Positions 9,916-18,948 of a DNA stretch of 64,000 nt are shown here, piece after piece. Location: NCBI GenBank assembly GCA_964458775.1, contig CAYWLQ010000009.1, forward strand, positions 3,564 to 67,563. The letters run 5' to 3'. Every line of letters begins with the position of its first letter. The first letter of the stretch is position 1. The DNA is from CAYWLQ01 sp964458775 (lineage in GTDB: Bacteria > Myxococcota_A > Polyangia > JAAYKL01). Both the position numbers and the translations under genes were made by a program. Under the pieces are notes generated by a model. That model saw only the letters and a program-made list of their open reading frames with translations, did no database searches and was not told the DNA's origin.

Positions 9916-9986
9916 ATCCTATTTTTCTTCTAAAACCTGTATTCTTGTATTAAGGAAATTCAGCTACTATGCACCGGCTTGTACTG

Positions 9987-10196
9987 TTACCGCTGCAACC
10001 ACCACATACTTGGCGGAGGAGTCGTTTCAATCAAGTCAGCAACGATAAATATAAGAGCCAATGCATACAAAACCACAAAAATAAACACGCCGACAAGAGC
10101 TCTTATCAGCCCGCGTCTAGGAGAAGGAGATCTTGCGAAAAAAGACGGAATACCTACCATCGCAAAAATAATAGAAAGTGCAATAAGTTTGTCCAT
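9987..10196 (-). CDS. Small two-helix membrane protein of the export operon
   Basis: A 69-residue protein with two hydrophobic segments (LIALSIIFAMVGIPSFFA, then ALVGVFIFVVLYALALIFIVADLI) around a basic SPSPRRG loop, consistent with an inner-membrane hairpin. Its ATG directly abuts the TAG of the beta-barrel gene upstream and follows GGAACCG, so translation is probably coupled. I do not recognise the family. Its fixed place after the OPX/barrel pair suggests an accessory role in polymer export. Plus-strand frames over this stretch have no sensible product. Confidence 0.7.
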   Translation of the reverse strand: MDKLIALSIIFAMVGIPSFFARSPSPRRGLIRALVGVFIFVVLYALALIFIVADLIETTPPPSMWWLQR

Positions 10197-11552
10197 CTAC
10201 GGTTCCATATATCTCTTTCGCGCTGCAATATTTATATATACTATAAATTCCTCAAATGCTCTTACTCGAAGATTCTCCGACCACAATTCTGCCCACCTTG
10301 CGTTGCTTGTAATACCAAAATTCAATCTTATATCCGAATTAAACCCTGATTCCGATGAAAGCAAATAGCTTGCTCCCAGATTTAAATATGCCGTTGTGGG
10401 ATAATCTGTTGGAATAATGTCTGCCTCTGGGTTTCTATTGGCAAATGAAGTTGTGAACAAAGATGAAATAGTCCCCGAAGCAAGAATCGACCATTCTGAC
10501 GTTAAATCCAAATCTATTCCAATAGAGAACAGTAACCTTTGTCTACTTGATGCTGTCATTTGATCCAAGTAAGAATTGTAAGTTCCGGACATGTTCAAGT
10601 TTAAAATTTTTCGTTTCTTTAAATTAAATCGTTGGCTGTATGCGATTGTTCCCAAGGGCGATACCTGTGATGACGATAAGCTATCATCTAAGCCGGTCTC
10701 TCTTTCATAATCGTTGTCACCAATTACATACAACGCAAGCAAACCGGCCGAAATGCTAAGCATTAAATTTTCTGTGAAGGCGTGGCGCCAACCTGTTGTG
10801 CCTTGAATGGTTAAAAGATTCATTCCGGGAACAAACATGTTGATGCCGATAATGGCGGCGGCATTCAATTCATCACGCCTTGTGATCGCATGATTGTGGT
10901 TTAAACTCAAAGTAGTTTGATATCGATCCGCTAAGCGAACTTCTTCGCTTTCGCTGTAACCATATGTTCGATATGTGTTAAAAGATAAAGAGATCCCGCT
11001 GCCTGCACGACGACTCCATCGCTTGTTCAACCCTAAAGACGATGTAATGTTGTAAAAAAAAAGCTCTTGTGCGGGCAGTAAATTGGCTGGAACTTCATTA
11101 TCAGACACAGAGCTGTAAAGGGCAGTACTATAATCTAAAAATCCGTTTCTTATTCCTGCTTCTGCTGAAAGAGTCAAGGTACGGGACAGACCGGTAGATA
11201 ATTGCAATCCTCCTTGTTGATACAAATTGAGTCTAAATCTGTCTTGCACCATTACATTATTGGATAGTGTGAGAAAGTAGGTTGTTACAAATCGAATTCT
11301 TCTAGAAGATATAGTAAGAACAATTCCGGGTGCTACGTTAGCCTGTGAGGAAACAATACCGGTCTGCCCTTCTTGTGAGCTTATCTCTTCTTCACCTGAT
11401 GTGTATATATTTGCAAATAAACCTGTACGACTTCCAACTGTTATACTGGTTTCTAAATCAACATCTGTACTGCTGAATACATGTGTTGAAGAACAGATAT
11501 TCATTAAAATTACGATTGCAAAATGCAACCGAACATGCAAACGAAAATTCAT
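10197..11552 (-). CDS. Outer-membrane beta-barrel porin of the exopolysaccharide export locus
   Basis: A 451-residue protein with a hydrophobic signal-like start (LHFAIVILMNICSSTHVFSS) followed by many short alternating amphipathic strands to the C-terminus (for example RFNLKKRKILNLNMSGTYNSY), typical of an outer-membrane barrel. The start ATG overlaps the stop of the OPX gene in an ATGA arrangement. In myxobacteria, short OPX proteins lacking an outer-membrane-spanning part have been described working with a dedicated barrel (Wzp type). This pair has the same layout, so the barrel is inferred to be the outer-membrane channel for the polymer. Confidence 0.78.
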   Translation of the reverse strand: MNFRLHVRLHFAIVILMNICSSTHVFSSTDVDLETSITVGSRTGLFANIYTSGEEEISSQEGQTGIVSSQANVAPGIVLTISSRRIRFVTTYFLTLSNNVMVQDRFRLNLYQQGGLQLSTGLSRTLTLSAEAGIRNGFLDYSTALYSSVSDNEVPANLLPAQELFFYNITSSLGLNKRWSRRAGSGISLSFNTYRTYGYSESEEVRLADRYQTTLSLNHNHAITRRDELNAAAIIGINMFVPGMNLLTIQGTTGWRHAFTENLMLSISAGLLALYVIGDNDYERETGLDDSLSSSQVSPLGTIAYSQRFNLKKRKILNLNMSGTYNSYLDQMTASSRQRLLFSIGIDLDLTSEWSILASGTISSLFTTSFANRNPEADIIPTDYPTTAYLNLGASYLLSSESGFNSDIRLNFGITSNARWAELWSENLRVRAFEEFIVYINIAARKRYMEP

Positions 11553-12148
11553 TCTACAACGATGACATCACCGGCTTTGAGCCTAAAATTAATTCCATAT
11601 CTCGAACTCGTGGTGAGACTGTTGTAATTGAAACGTATTCTATCCGGCAACTCCTTGGATCTCAAAACATATATACTTTTTTTATTCGCAAACTCTGTTA
11701 ATCCGCCTGCCTGCGCCAGTATATCAAGAATTGTATCATTTGTTCTGAGTTCAATTCTTCCCGGAGATGCAATCTCTCCTAAAACGGTTACATATTCTGG
11801 AGATACTTGTCGAGATATTACTACCACTCTAACATCGTGAACTATTCCCCCTTGCTCAAGTTTATTCTTTATTAAATCTGCTGTTTCTAAAGGCGTAGTT
11901 CCTACTACCGACAACTCTCCTACAAGGGGTAAGCTGATTACACCATCCATGCGTACTCGGTATATTCCTGAAATCTGTGATTGATCCCAAACCACAACCT
12001 CAACTTCATCGCCATACTGTATTCGGTATTCTTGAATTTTTAACTCTTCAGCCGCCGGTAGGTGCTCTACCCAGACAAACGGAGAACCGCATGATAGTTG
12101 TAGTAATGATGTTACAAAAAGACTTAAACAATTAAAAAACAAACGCAT
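11549..12148 (-). CDS. Short OPX (Wza-like) polysaccharide export lipoprotein
   Basis: A 199-residue protein. The signal peptide ends in LLQLSC, a lipobox with Cys20. A Poly_export (PES) domain follows at about residues 40-115 (YRIQYGDEVEVVVWDQSQISGIYRVRMDGVI; LPLVGELSVVG) and one SLBB-like domain at about 117-199 (VTVLGEIASPGRIEL). E. coli Wza has about 380 residues and a C-terminal helix through the outer membrane; this protein ends after the first SLBB, so it lacks that helix. The adjacent beta-barrel probably supplies the outer-membrane pore. A GGTGAG sits just before the ATG. Confidence 0.87.
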   Translation of the reverse strand: MRLFFNCLSLFVTSLLQLSCGSPFVWVEHLPAAEELKIQEYRIQYGDEVEVVVWDQSQISGIYRVRMDGVISLPLVGELSVVGTTPLETADLIKNKLEQGGIVHDVRVVVISRQVSPEYVTVLGEIASPGRIELRTNDTILDILAQAGGLTEFANKKSIYVLRSKELPDRIRFNYNSLTTSSRYGINFRLKAGDVIVVE

Positions 12149-12173
12149 ATCTCACCTATTATATTTTTTTCTT

Positions 12174-13637
12174 TCATATTCTATCTGATTCGTCTAACTC
12201 ACCCAATACCGGGATGCCGAGCACGCGTGATACCTGCCATGTCTCCAAAATAAGTCCGGTTTTTAAATCTGCAAAAACCGATAAAAAAGCACCGAGAAAC
12301 AATCCTGCGACGATTGCACCGATTATAATTAACTTTGTTTTTGGACCGCTTGGTCCAGTAGGCATGCGTGGAGGCTGAGTAACTTGAAATCGATATTTGA
12401 GAGCGCTTTTCGCGGCTTCGTATTGGATATTTGCGTTTAGCAGCGCTTCCTCTGCGGTATTTCTGGCAATTTTTGCTCTTGTATACTCTTCTAATTTCTC
12501 TTCATCCTCAATAGAGAGTTTTTGTTCCCTGGAAACAGCAGAAACTGCGCTTGGCCTTCCTCTGCGTATCGTGGGCATCGTAGTAGACGATGCGGCAGCA
12601 GCCAGCTCTTTTGCTTTGGTAATACGGGCCAAAATAGTTTCTTGCTCAGATCTAATCTTTTCAATTGAAGGCGGAGGAGAAGAGAGGAGCTTGACAAGTT
12701 GTTCTGCCTTAATAACCTCAGGATGTTGCGGTCCCATGGTCAACTGTAGTTCAGCCAATCTACTTTTTGCTTCGTTTACTCTCTGCAAATATGTCTGTTG
12801 AAGCAACTCCGTCTCCCGCCTTTTAAGATTGAGCTCTCGTTCAAGGTCCTCGATATCCTCACCGATTTGAACAGCGGCGGAAGTCGGCTCCGGTTCAATT
12901 TTGGGGGATAATACCTTTGGGGGTTTCCTATCGGTCTCATCGGATGCAGCAATAGGGATCTTATCCTTGTTATATATTTCACGATAACGTTGTTCTGCAT
13001 CACTGAGAATTTCGTCTGCTCTAGCGAGTCGCATTTTGGCCGTTTCAATATTTACCAAATAACCTGTGTCTTCTTGGTTAAGTTGGTCTTCTAAATAATT
13101 ATTTACGAGTTTTTCAGCAATAAGAAATGCCATCTTTGCATCTCTCCAAATTACATTAAAAGTAACCACATTACCTTCGGACCAAACGCTAAAATTTTCA
13201 TAGAAATAATCAGTTACACCGTCCAGTAATTGTTCTTCTGTGGGAGAGTTGTCTGAAATAAAAGAAAAAATATAAGCTCTAATTTTCCCCAAAGGCGATC
13301 TGTTTTTTTGTGCACTGTCGACAAGATTTAGATCTTTTACAATAGATTTTATGTTTCCTCTGGATCTGATTAATTCAATAGACGAATTGCGTTCTTCATA
13401 AGGCCGGATGTCTATTAACTTTCCTGATGGGTGGGTTAAAATACTCGCACTCACACGATATGTTATCGGAAGCACCTGAATCAGCGCGATACTCAAACCG
13501 ACAACAAAAAACAGAACCGCTCCAATCATAATTCGATGACGCATTATAGAGCGCCATACGAATCCTATCAAATACCAAGCGTCGCTCAATAAATGCGCCA
13601 ATTCATTTTCGGTTTCAACGTTTTTGTTATCTTCCAT
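12174..13637 (-). CDS. Wzz-domain polysaccharide copolymerase without a kinase domain
   Basis: A 487-residue inner-membrane protein with one helix near residues 36-57 (IMIGAVLFFVVGLSIALIQV), a long periplasmic section rich in coiled coil (about 190-330 and 370-420), a Pro-rich motif (QPPRMPTGPSGP) and a second helix near 440-462. This is the layout of Wzz/PCP proteins that set chain length and form the periplasmic part of the exporter. It stops about 25 residues after the second helix at GIPVLGELDES, where Wzc-type proteins continue into a BY-kinase. A separate kinase-like gene is at 16565. It is 25 bases upstream of the OPX gene. Confidence 0.87.
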   Translation of the reverse strand: MEDNKNVETENELAHLLSDAWYLIGFVWRSIMRHRIMIGAVLFFVVGLSIALIQVLPITYRVSASILTHPSGKLIDIRPYEERNSSIELIRSRGNIKSIVKDLNLVDSAQKNRSPLGKIRAYIFSFISDNSPTEEQLLDGVTDYFYENFSVWSEGNVVTFNVIWRDAKMAFLIAEKLVNNYLEDQLNQEDTGYLVNIETAKMRLARADEILSDAEQRYREIYNKDKIPIAASDETDRKPPKVLSPKIEPEPTSAAVQIGEDIEDLERELNLKRRETELLQQTYLQRVNEAKSRLAELQLTMGPQHPEVIKAEQLVKLLSSPPPSIEKIRSEQETILARITKAKELAAAASSTTMPTIRRGRPSAVSAVSREQKLSIEDEEKLEEYTRAKIARNTAEEALLNANIQYEAAKSALKYRFQVTQPPRMPTGPSGPKTKLIIIGAIVAGLFLGAFLSVFADLKTGLILETWQVSRVLGIPVLGELDESDRI

Positions 13638-13817
13638 ATTTTCTTTTCTATTCGTATTGATATCACTACCTACATCAATATCAATTAAATTTGTTACATT
13701 TGCTTACACTATTATAGTTCTTAATATCAATTTTATTAGTCCATGATGAATACGCTATATAACATCTTTTTTTTCCTGTGAGGAAAAATGCAGATTAAAA
13801 GATCTAAGAAAAGTACG

Positions 13818-16298
13818 TCAGTCTTTTAGCCGCATACCAAGTAGGTAGCCGTATAGAGCGGTCTTGCCGCGCATGGTCTGTTGGGGAGTGAACTCCGAGT
13901 GTGCATATACATATCTGGTATTGAAAAACATCTCGGCTCGCGGCCAGTTACCCGGTGCTTCGGGATAGCATTTCTCTGTCATCCAGCTGGGTTTACCCAT
14001 TATACTATTGGGCGTCCAGTCATTAAGGCCCATATAGGGAGTATGCCCCGGATGCATTCCCGGGGTACCGTCATTTCGGCCGGAGGTATAGGCTGCTTCA
14101 ATGCTGCGCTTGTTCGCCAGGGGAGTGGTTGCGGTGGTCATCTGGATGAGGTTGGCCGGATTGCGCCCCATGCTCCAGTCGGCCTCCAGCACCAGTGCCC
14201 TTTCGAAGAAGGCTTTGTCCGCCGGATCCGTTGCAACCGCGTGGGCCAGGATCGTTCGATGAACAAACTGGATGGTGTGAAAGTAGCCTGTCAGGTTATC
14301 TGTAGACCGTCTTGAAGGTCGCGTTTTTGAGTAGCCGGCTTCCTTTTCCTTTGCCTGGCGGATGACTGAGTTTCGCATATCGGCATGAAGCTGTTTATGG
14401 TGAACTTCCCGTTCAGTGGTCAGATAGGCGGCCATGGCATAGAGCTGGTTGCGTTTGAGGTGTTGAGTAAATTCCGAAGTGCCGTCTGTGACGAGGCTCT
14501 CTTCTTTTATAATATCTTCATAAGCGGTATCGCCGGTTAGATTATAGAGAAAAGCCGCAGCGGTCATACGAAAATCTCGGCCATAGAAGCCGGATTCTCC
14601 CACTCCCTGAAGGGTATCCGGCATTTGTTCAGGCAGGTTTGATGCGTAGTTCCAAGCTTCCAGAGCCGCATTGAGATAGGTGTCGGATAAATCCTTATTT
14701 CCAAAAATTCTAAATGCCTCAGACAGCATGGCGGCGTTTGTCGCATTTGCCCACGCCGCAATCGCCGTGTTGTCGGCCTGATACAATATATTGGTTTTCC
14801 TGTCCGGATTTGACAAACCGTGGCTGTAGCCTCCTTCAAATCGCATAGATAACCAAAAATCGACTTCATTGCGTGCTTCATCGATAATATCCGGGATACC
14901 GTTGCCGCTCTCTGCTATACCCAGCTCGTCCGAGGAGATGGCGCCGCGGGTGAGAATGTACGGCAGGAGCATATCGTAGATGATAGAAACATGTCCAATG
15001 TGGCGGTCCCAGTCCAGTGCGTCGCTGTGGCCTCCCTTTGCGTTAGGATTTTCAGGGCTGCCCTCCTTGATGTACTTGGCAAAGAAATCCGGTTGATCCC
15101 ATCGATCACCTCCGCCCTCCCATTCCGGCCTATACGGATGCATGTCAGTAATTAACACCTTGCAGTTCTTGGGATCTTTTCCGGGAATCCATAGGGGACG
15201 GCGAGGTACGGGAGTCATGTCCATGTTGTCCTGACCGATTCGCATGTAGAAGAATCCAAGTACAGAGACCCTAAAAGGCTCAAACACCGCACGCTCGCCT
15301 ATGACGAAGTTTTGACTCGCGCCTACCCCTTCAACGACCAATCGGTATACTCCAGGTGCATGATTTCCGTCGAAATCAACATTCCATACATCAGATTGAA
15401 TTAAATGATATCCTTGGACCTCGGCACTGTTCTTTTTCCAGAAAGAGACTTTTCCTACTTCATTGGATTCTTTGGTTTCTATATTATACAAGTACACCTT
15501 GTTACCTTCGAAAGACGCATAGTCACGAGCGCCGCCGTCCCCCATCCACATATAAAGATCCGCCGCCTTCACTGCAGACTTAGGATGATACCCCGAAAGG
15601 TTTACATGAATCGCTTCGGAGCGATTATTAAAAATATCAAAGGTAAAGCTATACTTCTCCACATCCGTGTTGGTCGCGGGATCTATAATCAATGTATATG
15701 TTTTGCCTTGGACCATGGGGCGGGGCAGCTTGAGAAATATATGGTGTTCCATGGTGTGCTCAAATCGATAGTCGTTCCACCTCCATTCCCCTATTGCCAT
15801 TCCATTCAGCTTTGACTTTCGATAGCTTGCCGTAGGATGAATTCCTTTATCGCTGTAGTGTTCGTCGTCCGTAGAGGTAACTGTCCAGGACGAAAGGGAC
15901 CCGGTCGCCGAAGTGTTTAGCGGCTTGTCATAGCGTACTGTATAGTTATCTATTTGGTCATTGCAGTTTTCATAGGGGCAAGAGTTGTGACCGTTATCTC
16001 TGAAGAAAACATCCCCGTCCCGAAAACGCACCATCAAGTAGTCTTGATCGAGTACCTTTACACCCCTAAACTTCTTTTTTTCAAAGCCCTCTTCATCCGG
16101 ATCGCGAGATGTATCCCATAACGGGTCAGTATCCTTTCCTGAGGTACCGGTCGTTGTGGTTTTCTGTTGTTCATTGATGTGTTCTTCAGAAGAAGACGAG
16201 CTTTTCGTGTTGCATGCCTTGCTAGCGCAGGCGGCAATCAAGACAGTAAGGCTCAAATAAATCGCTACAGCTCCGAATCGAAAAATTACATTATTCAT
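13818..16298 (-). CDS. Secreted lipoprotein glycoside hydrolase family 9 (endoglucanase-like)
   Basis: An 826-residue protein from an ATG behind GGAAGGG; an upstream TTG would add 19 residues. The lipobox LIAAC places it on a membrane. Residues about 70-350 form Ig-like N-terminal modules as in CelD_N-type GH9 enzymes. The catalytic domain follows with GHSDALDWDRHI (equivalent to the DAGD nucleophile region, both Asp kept), IAESGNGIPDIIDEARNEVDFW, and a C-terminal MGRNPANL and YAHSEFTPQQ, the last a likely proton-donor Glu. GH9 enzymes cut beta-1,4-glucans and related polymers. Position inside the exopolysaccharide locus suggests trimming or release of the polymer. The gene is visibly richer in G+C than the glycosyltransferase genes. 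Confidence 0.82.
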   Translation of the reverse strand: MNNVIFRFGAVAIYLSLTVLIAACASKACNTKSSSSSEEHINEQQKTTTTGTSGKDTDPLWDTSRDPDEEGFEKKKFRGVKVLDQDYLMVRFRDGDVFFRDNGHNSCPYENCNDQIDNYTVRYDKPLNTSATGSLSSWTVTSTDDEHYSDKGIHPTASYRKSKLNGMAIGEWRWNDYRFEHTMEHHIFLKLPRPMVQGKTYTLIIDPATNTDVEKYSFTFDIFNNRSEAIHVNLSGYHPKSAVKAADLYMWMGDGGARDYASFEGNKVYLYNIETKESNEVGKVSFWKKNSAEVQGYHLIQSDVWNVDFDGNHAPGVYRLVVEGVGASQNFVIGERAVFEPFRVSVLGFFYMRIGQDNMDMTPVPRRPLWIPGKDPKNCKVLITDMHPYRPEWEGGGDRWDQPDFFAKYIKEGSPENPNAKGGHSDALDWDRHIGHVSIIYDMLLPYILTRGAISSDELGIAESGNGIPDIIDEARNEVDFWLSMRFEGGYSHGLSNPDRKTNILYQADNTAIAAWANATNAAMLSEAFRIFGNKDLSDTYLNAALEAWNYASNLPEQMPDTLQGVGESGFYGRDFRMTAAAFLYNLTGDTAYEDIIKEESLVTDGTSEFTQHLKRNQLYAMAAYLTTEREVHHKQLHADMRNSVIRQAKEKEAGYSKTRPSRRSTDNLTGYFHTIQFVHRTILAHAVATDPADKAFFERALVLEADWSMGRNPANLIQMTTATTPLANKRSIEAAYTSGRNDGTPGMHPGHTPYMGLNDWTPNSIMGKPSWMTEKCYPEAPGNWPRAEMFFNTRYVYAHSEFTPQQTMRGKTALYGYLLGMRLKD

Positions 16299-16564
16299 GT
16301 TGTTTCCCTTCCGCACAGAACCTATTTTTGAATATCTATCAATCCAACAATACAAAACAAACGTTTTCGTAACAATTGCCTTTTGTGAAATGGCACGACT
16401 TTGGAAGGAGTCCCATTCCCGATACTGTTATATCTGTCTAGAAACCGAAAGAAACACCGCAAATCGAAACCCAAACTCTGCCTTAATTGCAAATATACGC
16501 GTCATTTTCAATTGGTTTTTCAGTTGCTAAATTCGAAAGAAGGCTGCCATGGTTATCAGAATGC

Positions 16565-17188
16565 CTACAAAGAGTCTTTAGATTTAGGCTTGAAGACAAT
16601 ACTTCCCAAAACTTGTTCTTGACCGATAATTTCAACTGTTCTGCGAACATCTTTGAAAGTTGTCCTTCCTAACCTAACGCAAAGTATTACAGCATCCACT
16701 TTCCGGCAGAGTGATATGGGAGATGTGTTGTTTATCACAGAATTCACAGCGAAAACAAAACGCATATTTTGATTTTGATTTTCATTTTCTGAATATTTAT
16801 CAAGCATCCACTCTGCTGTTATAAGTTGCTTTTCCGTCGTCACACCCAGAGTGGGAAGGTCCACGAATTTGTAGGGAAATTTGCTGTCTTCTTGCCCATG
16901 AACGCTTAAGTCGTGTTCGGTAACCTGGTTGTCAGCCCTATTGGAAGCATTCACTACCCAAATCAAATCGTGGGGTTCTCTAACGGCCATCAAACCAATT
17001 CCATGTGCAAATTCCAGAACGTCGATATCGTCGGTTACCGGAACCAGTGCAAGCGAAGCCCATTTCTTTCTCCGTACCATCTCGTACCAGATGTGCTGCA
17101 CAGCCAAGGGAGGAAGTGCAGCATCAAGGTAGAGCTTTTTTTCGCTGTGCCTATTTTTTTTAGGGTATCTAGTAATTATATCGGTCAT
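16565..17188 (-). CDS. Degenerate BY-kinase/CpsD-like protein lacking Walker motifs
   Basis: A 207-residue soluble protein that follows the fold pattern of the cytoplasmic BY-kinase domain: an N-terminal helix region, a LALVPV strand, a DLIWVVNAS strand, a MRFVFAVNSV strand and a closing AVILCVRLGRTTFKDVRRTVEIIGQEQVLGSIV that is characteristic of CpsD/Wzc ends. The P-loop GxxGxGK is replaced by VTDDIDV, the Walker A' Asp by Asn, and the Walker B DxPP is missing. There is no Tyr-rich tail. ATP hydrolysis is therefore unlikely; a structural partner of the kinase-less Wzz protein is inferred. No ribosome binding site is obvious before the ATG at 17188. Confidence 0.65.
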   Translation of the reverse strand: MTDIITRYPKKNRHSEKKLYLDAALPPLAVQHIWYEMVRRKKWASLALVPVTDDIDVLEFAHGIGLMAVREPHDLIWVVNASNRADNQVTEHDLSVHGQEDSKFPYKFVDLPTLGVTTEKQLITAEWMLDKYSENENQNQNMRFVFAVNSVINNTSPISLCRKVDAVILCVRLGRTTFKDVRRTVEIIGQEQVLGSIVFKPKSKDSL

Positions 17189-17418
17189 GTTTGTTATATT
17201 ACAAATTGTAAGTCACAATGATATTAAGCGATAATCTTTTTAAGTAAAACAGAAATCATACTGATATAAGTAATCTGTATGTCATTGTGATAAGCAGGCA
17301 CTAACCTCTTCAACTATTAGAACATCTATTCTATTCTGTCGAATACTCAAAGCCGCAAACACTACATGTTCTAAGTTCAGCGAGTTCACTGTGTCACACA
17401 TGAAAGAAACATAATGTT

Positions 17419-18858
17419 TTAGTAGGCGTTCTGTCGTGTCTTGCGCCCGAAAACTGTCAGAAAAATAATTTTTAGGTCGAGCAGCGGGGTCCACTCCCGG
17501 ATGTAGCGGAGGTCGTATTCCACGCGTTTTTGCATTTTCTCATCAGTATCGGTTTCACCCCGGTAGCCGTTCACTTGGGCCAAGCCGGTAATGCCCGGTT
17601 TTACTTTATGCCTTACCATGTAGTGATCTATAAGACCGCGATATTGCTCGTTGTGGGCGACCGCATGGGGCCTTGGGCCGACGATGGACATTTTTCCGGT
17701 AATCACATGCAGAAATTGGGGTAACTCGTCCATCGAAGTTTTTCTCAAAAAGGCACCGATCCGTGTTATCCGCGGGTCGTCTTTTGTTGCTTGACGGACA
17801 TCCGTACCGTTTTCCATGACGCTCATTGATCGAAACTTCAACACATCAATTGGTTCACCGTTGAGACCGTAGCGAGTTTGTTTGAAAAAAACCGGACCCT
17901 TACTGGTCAACTTAATGGCAAGTGCAATAGCAATCATGGGAATTGCGGTAATGGCTAACAAAACTATACCAAGCAATACATCTTCAATCTGCTTTACCGC
18001 ACCCATCATACCGTTGTATGGCGATTCTACGATTCCTAGCACGGACACATCGCCAAGTTGACTCCAACGCGGGGCGGTTCTTCTGGAAAGCAGGTTGAAC
18101 CCGCTGAAATCGTGCGCGATGTAAATGGATGCGGTGGTGCGTCCCAATTGCCTTGTCAGTTCGGCAATGCGAGATTCGGCCCTCATGGGTAAGGCGATGT
18201 AGACACGATCAATATCTCCATTTTGGGCGCTTTCGACCAGCTCTTGGTAGTTACCTAAGAAGGGGCCGAGGGCTTCGCTGCCATCCGGTCGTCGTTTCAC
18301 ATTACGGTCTTCGTAATGTCCTACAATATCAATTCCGAGCCAGGGTTTCAGGGTAATACTTTTAGCAAGTTGCGCGCTCATGTTGGTTACGCCGGCAATG
18401 ACTGCTTTTTTTGTATTATGACCGCCGGCTCTCACGGTTCTGAGCGCAACAGCTACTAATACGTGGCAGATCGAAACAAACAAGGGAGCCATAATGAACC
18501 AGGTTGTTGTAATAATGCGAGAATAACTGTCAGTTACTTTGGCCATAAAGCCAATCATCAACAGTCCGGCGATAGCGATAGCCCAGGCAGACCAAATTCG
18601 ACCGATGTGCCCCGAAAGATTATCATCCCGATAGGAGCTGTATACTCCGCTTATCTCGGCGAACAAGCCAAAAAGCAATGCTCCCAAAATGCCTGAAACG
18701 AGATAAAAACTCATCCACGGCTGCCCGAAAATCAAACAGGTTGCATATAGCACCAGCACAATTGTCAAGCCATCCGTAATACGGGCAAGCCACCGCATAA
18801 TTGTAATATTTTCAAATATTTTTTGAATTAAGCTAATTTTCAACATACACAATAACAA
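17419..18858 (-). CDS. Undecaprenyl-phosphate hexose-1-phosphate transferase (WcaJ-like)
   Basis: A 479-residue polyprenyl-phosphate sugar phosphotransferase that would load the first sugar, probably glucose-1-phosphate, onto undecaprenyl phosphate. Four hydrophobic helices occupy residues about 20-135, a CoA-binding-like Rossmann region about 140-270, and a re-entrant helix at about 285-310. The catalytic domain follows with GPVFFKQTRYG, LKFRSM, the DELPQ motif, VGPRPHAVAHN and a GYRGETDTDEKM segment typical of WcaJ-type enzymes. A TTG at 18858 lies nine bases after GGGGG and is preferred; ATG at 18846 is the alternative. It likely starts repeat-unit synthesis for the whole locus. Confidence 0.9.
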   Translation of the reverse strand: MLLCMLKISLIQKIFENITIMRWLARITDGLTIVLVLYATCLIFGQPWMSFYLVSGILGALLFGLFAEISGVYSSYRDDNLSGHIGRIWSAWAIAIAGLLMIGFMAKVTDSYSRIITTTWFIMAPLFVSICHVLVAVALRTVRAGGHNTKKAVIAGVTNMSAQLAKSITLKPWLGIDIVGHYEDRNVKRRPDGSEALGPFLGNYQELVESAQNGDIDRVYIALPMRAESRIAELTRQLGRTTASIYIAHDFSGFNLLSRRTAPRWSQLGDVSVLGIVESPYNGMMGAVKQIEDVLLGIVLLAITAIPMIAIALAIKLTSKGPVFFKQTRYGLNGEPIDVLKFRSMSVMENGTDVRQATKDDPRITRIGAFLRKTSMDELPQFLHVITGKMSIVGPRPHAVAHNEQYRGLIDHYMVRHKVKPGITGLAQVNGYRGETDTDEKMQKRVEYDLRYIREWTPLLDLKIIFLTVFGRKTRQNAY

Positions 18859-18948
18859 ATAAGATTGCCCCCTTTAAGATATATTTTCGGCAACTAAATA
18901 ACCGACTAATTTTTCTTTGTCAAACAACAATTTTGCAAATATCAATCA

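Noticed and set aside
9969..10368. Two overlapping plus-strand frames of about 126-129 codons
   Set aside because: They oppose the beta-barrel and small membrane protein genes, which have coupled starts and sensible topology.
17282..17494. 70-codon frame between the BY-kinase-like and priming transferase genes
   Set aside because: It overlaps the 3' end of the priming transferase in another frame and has no start signal.
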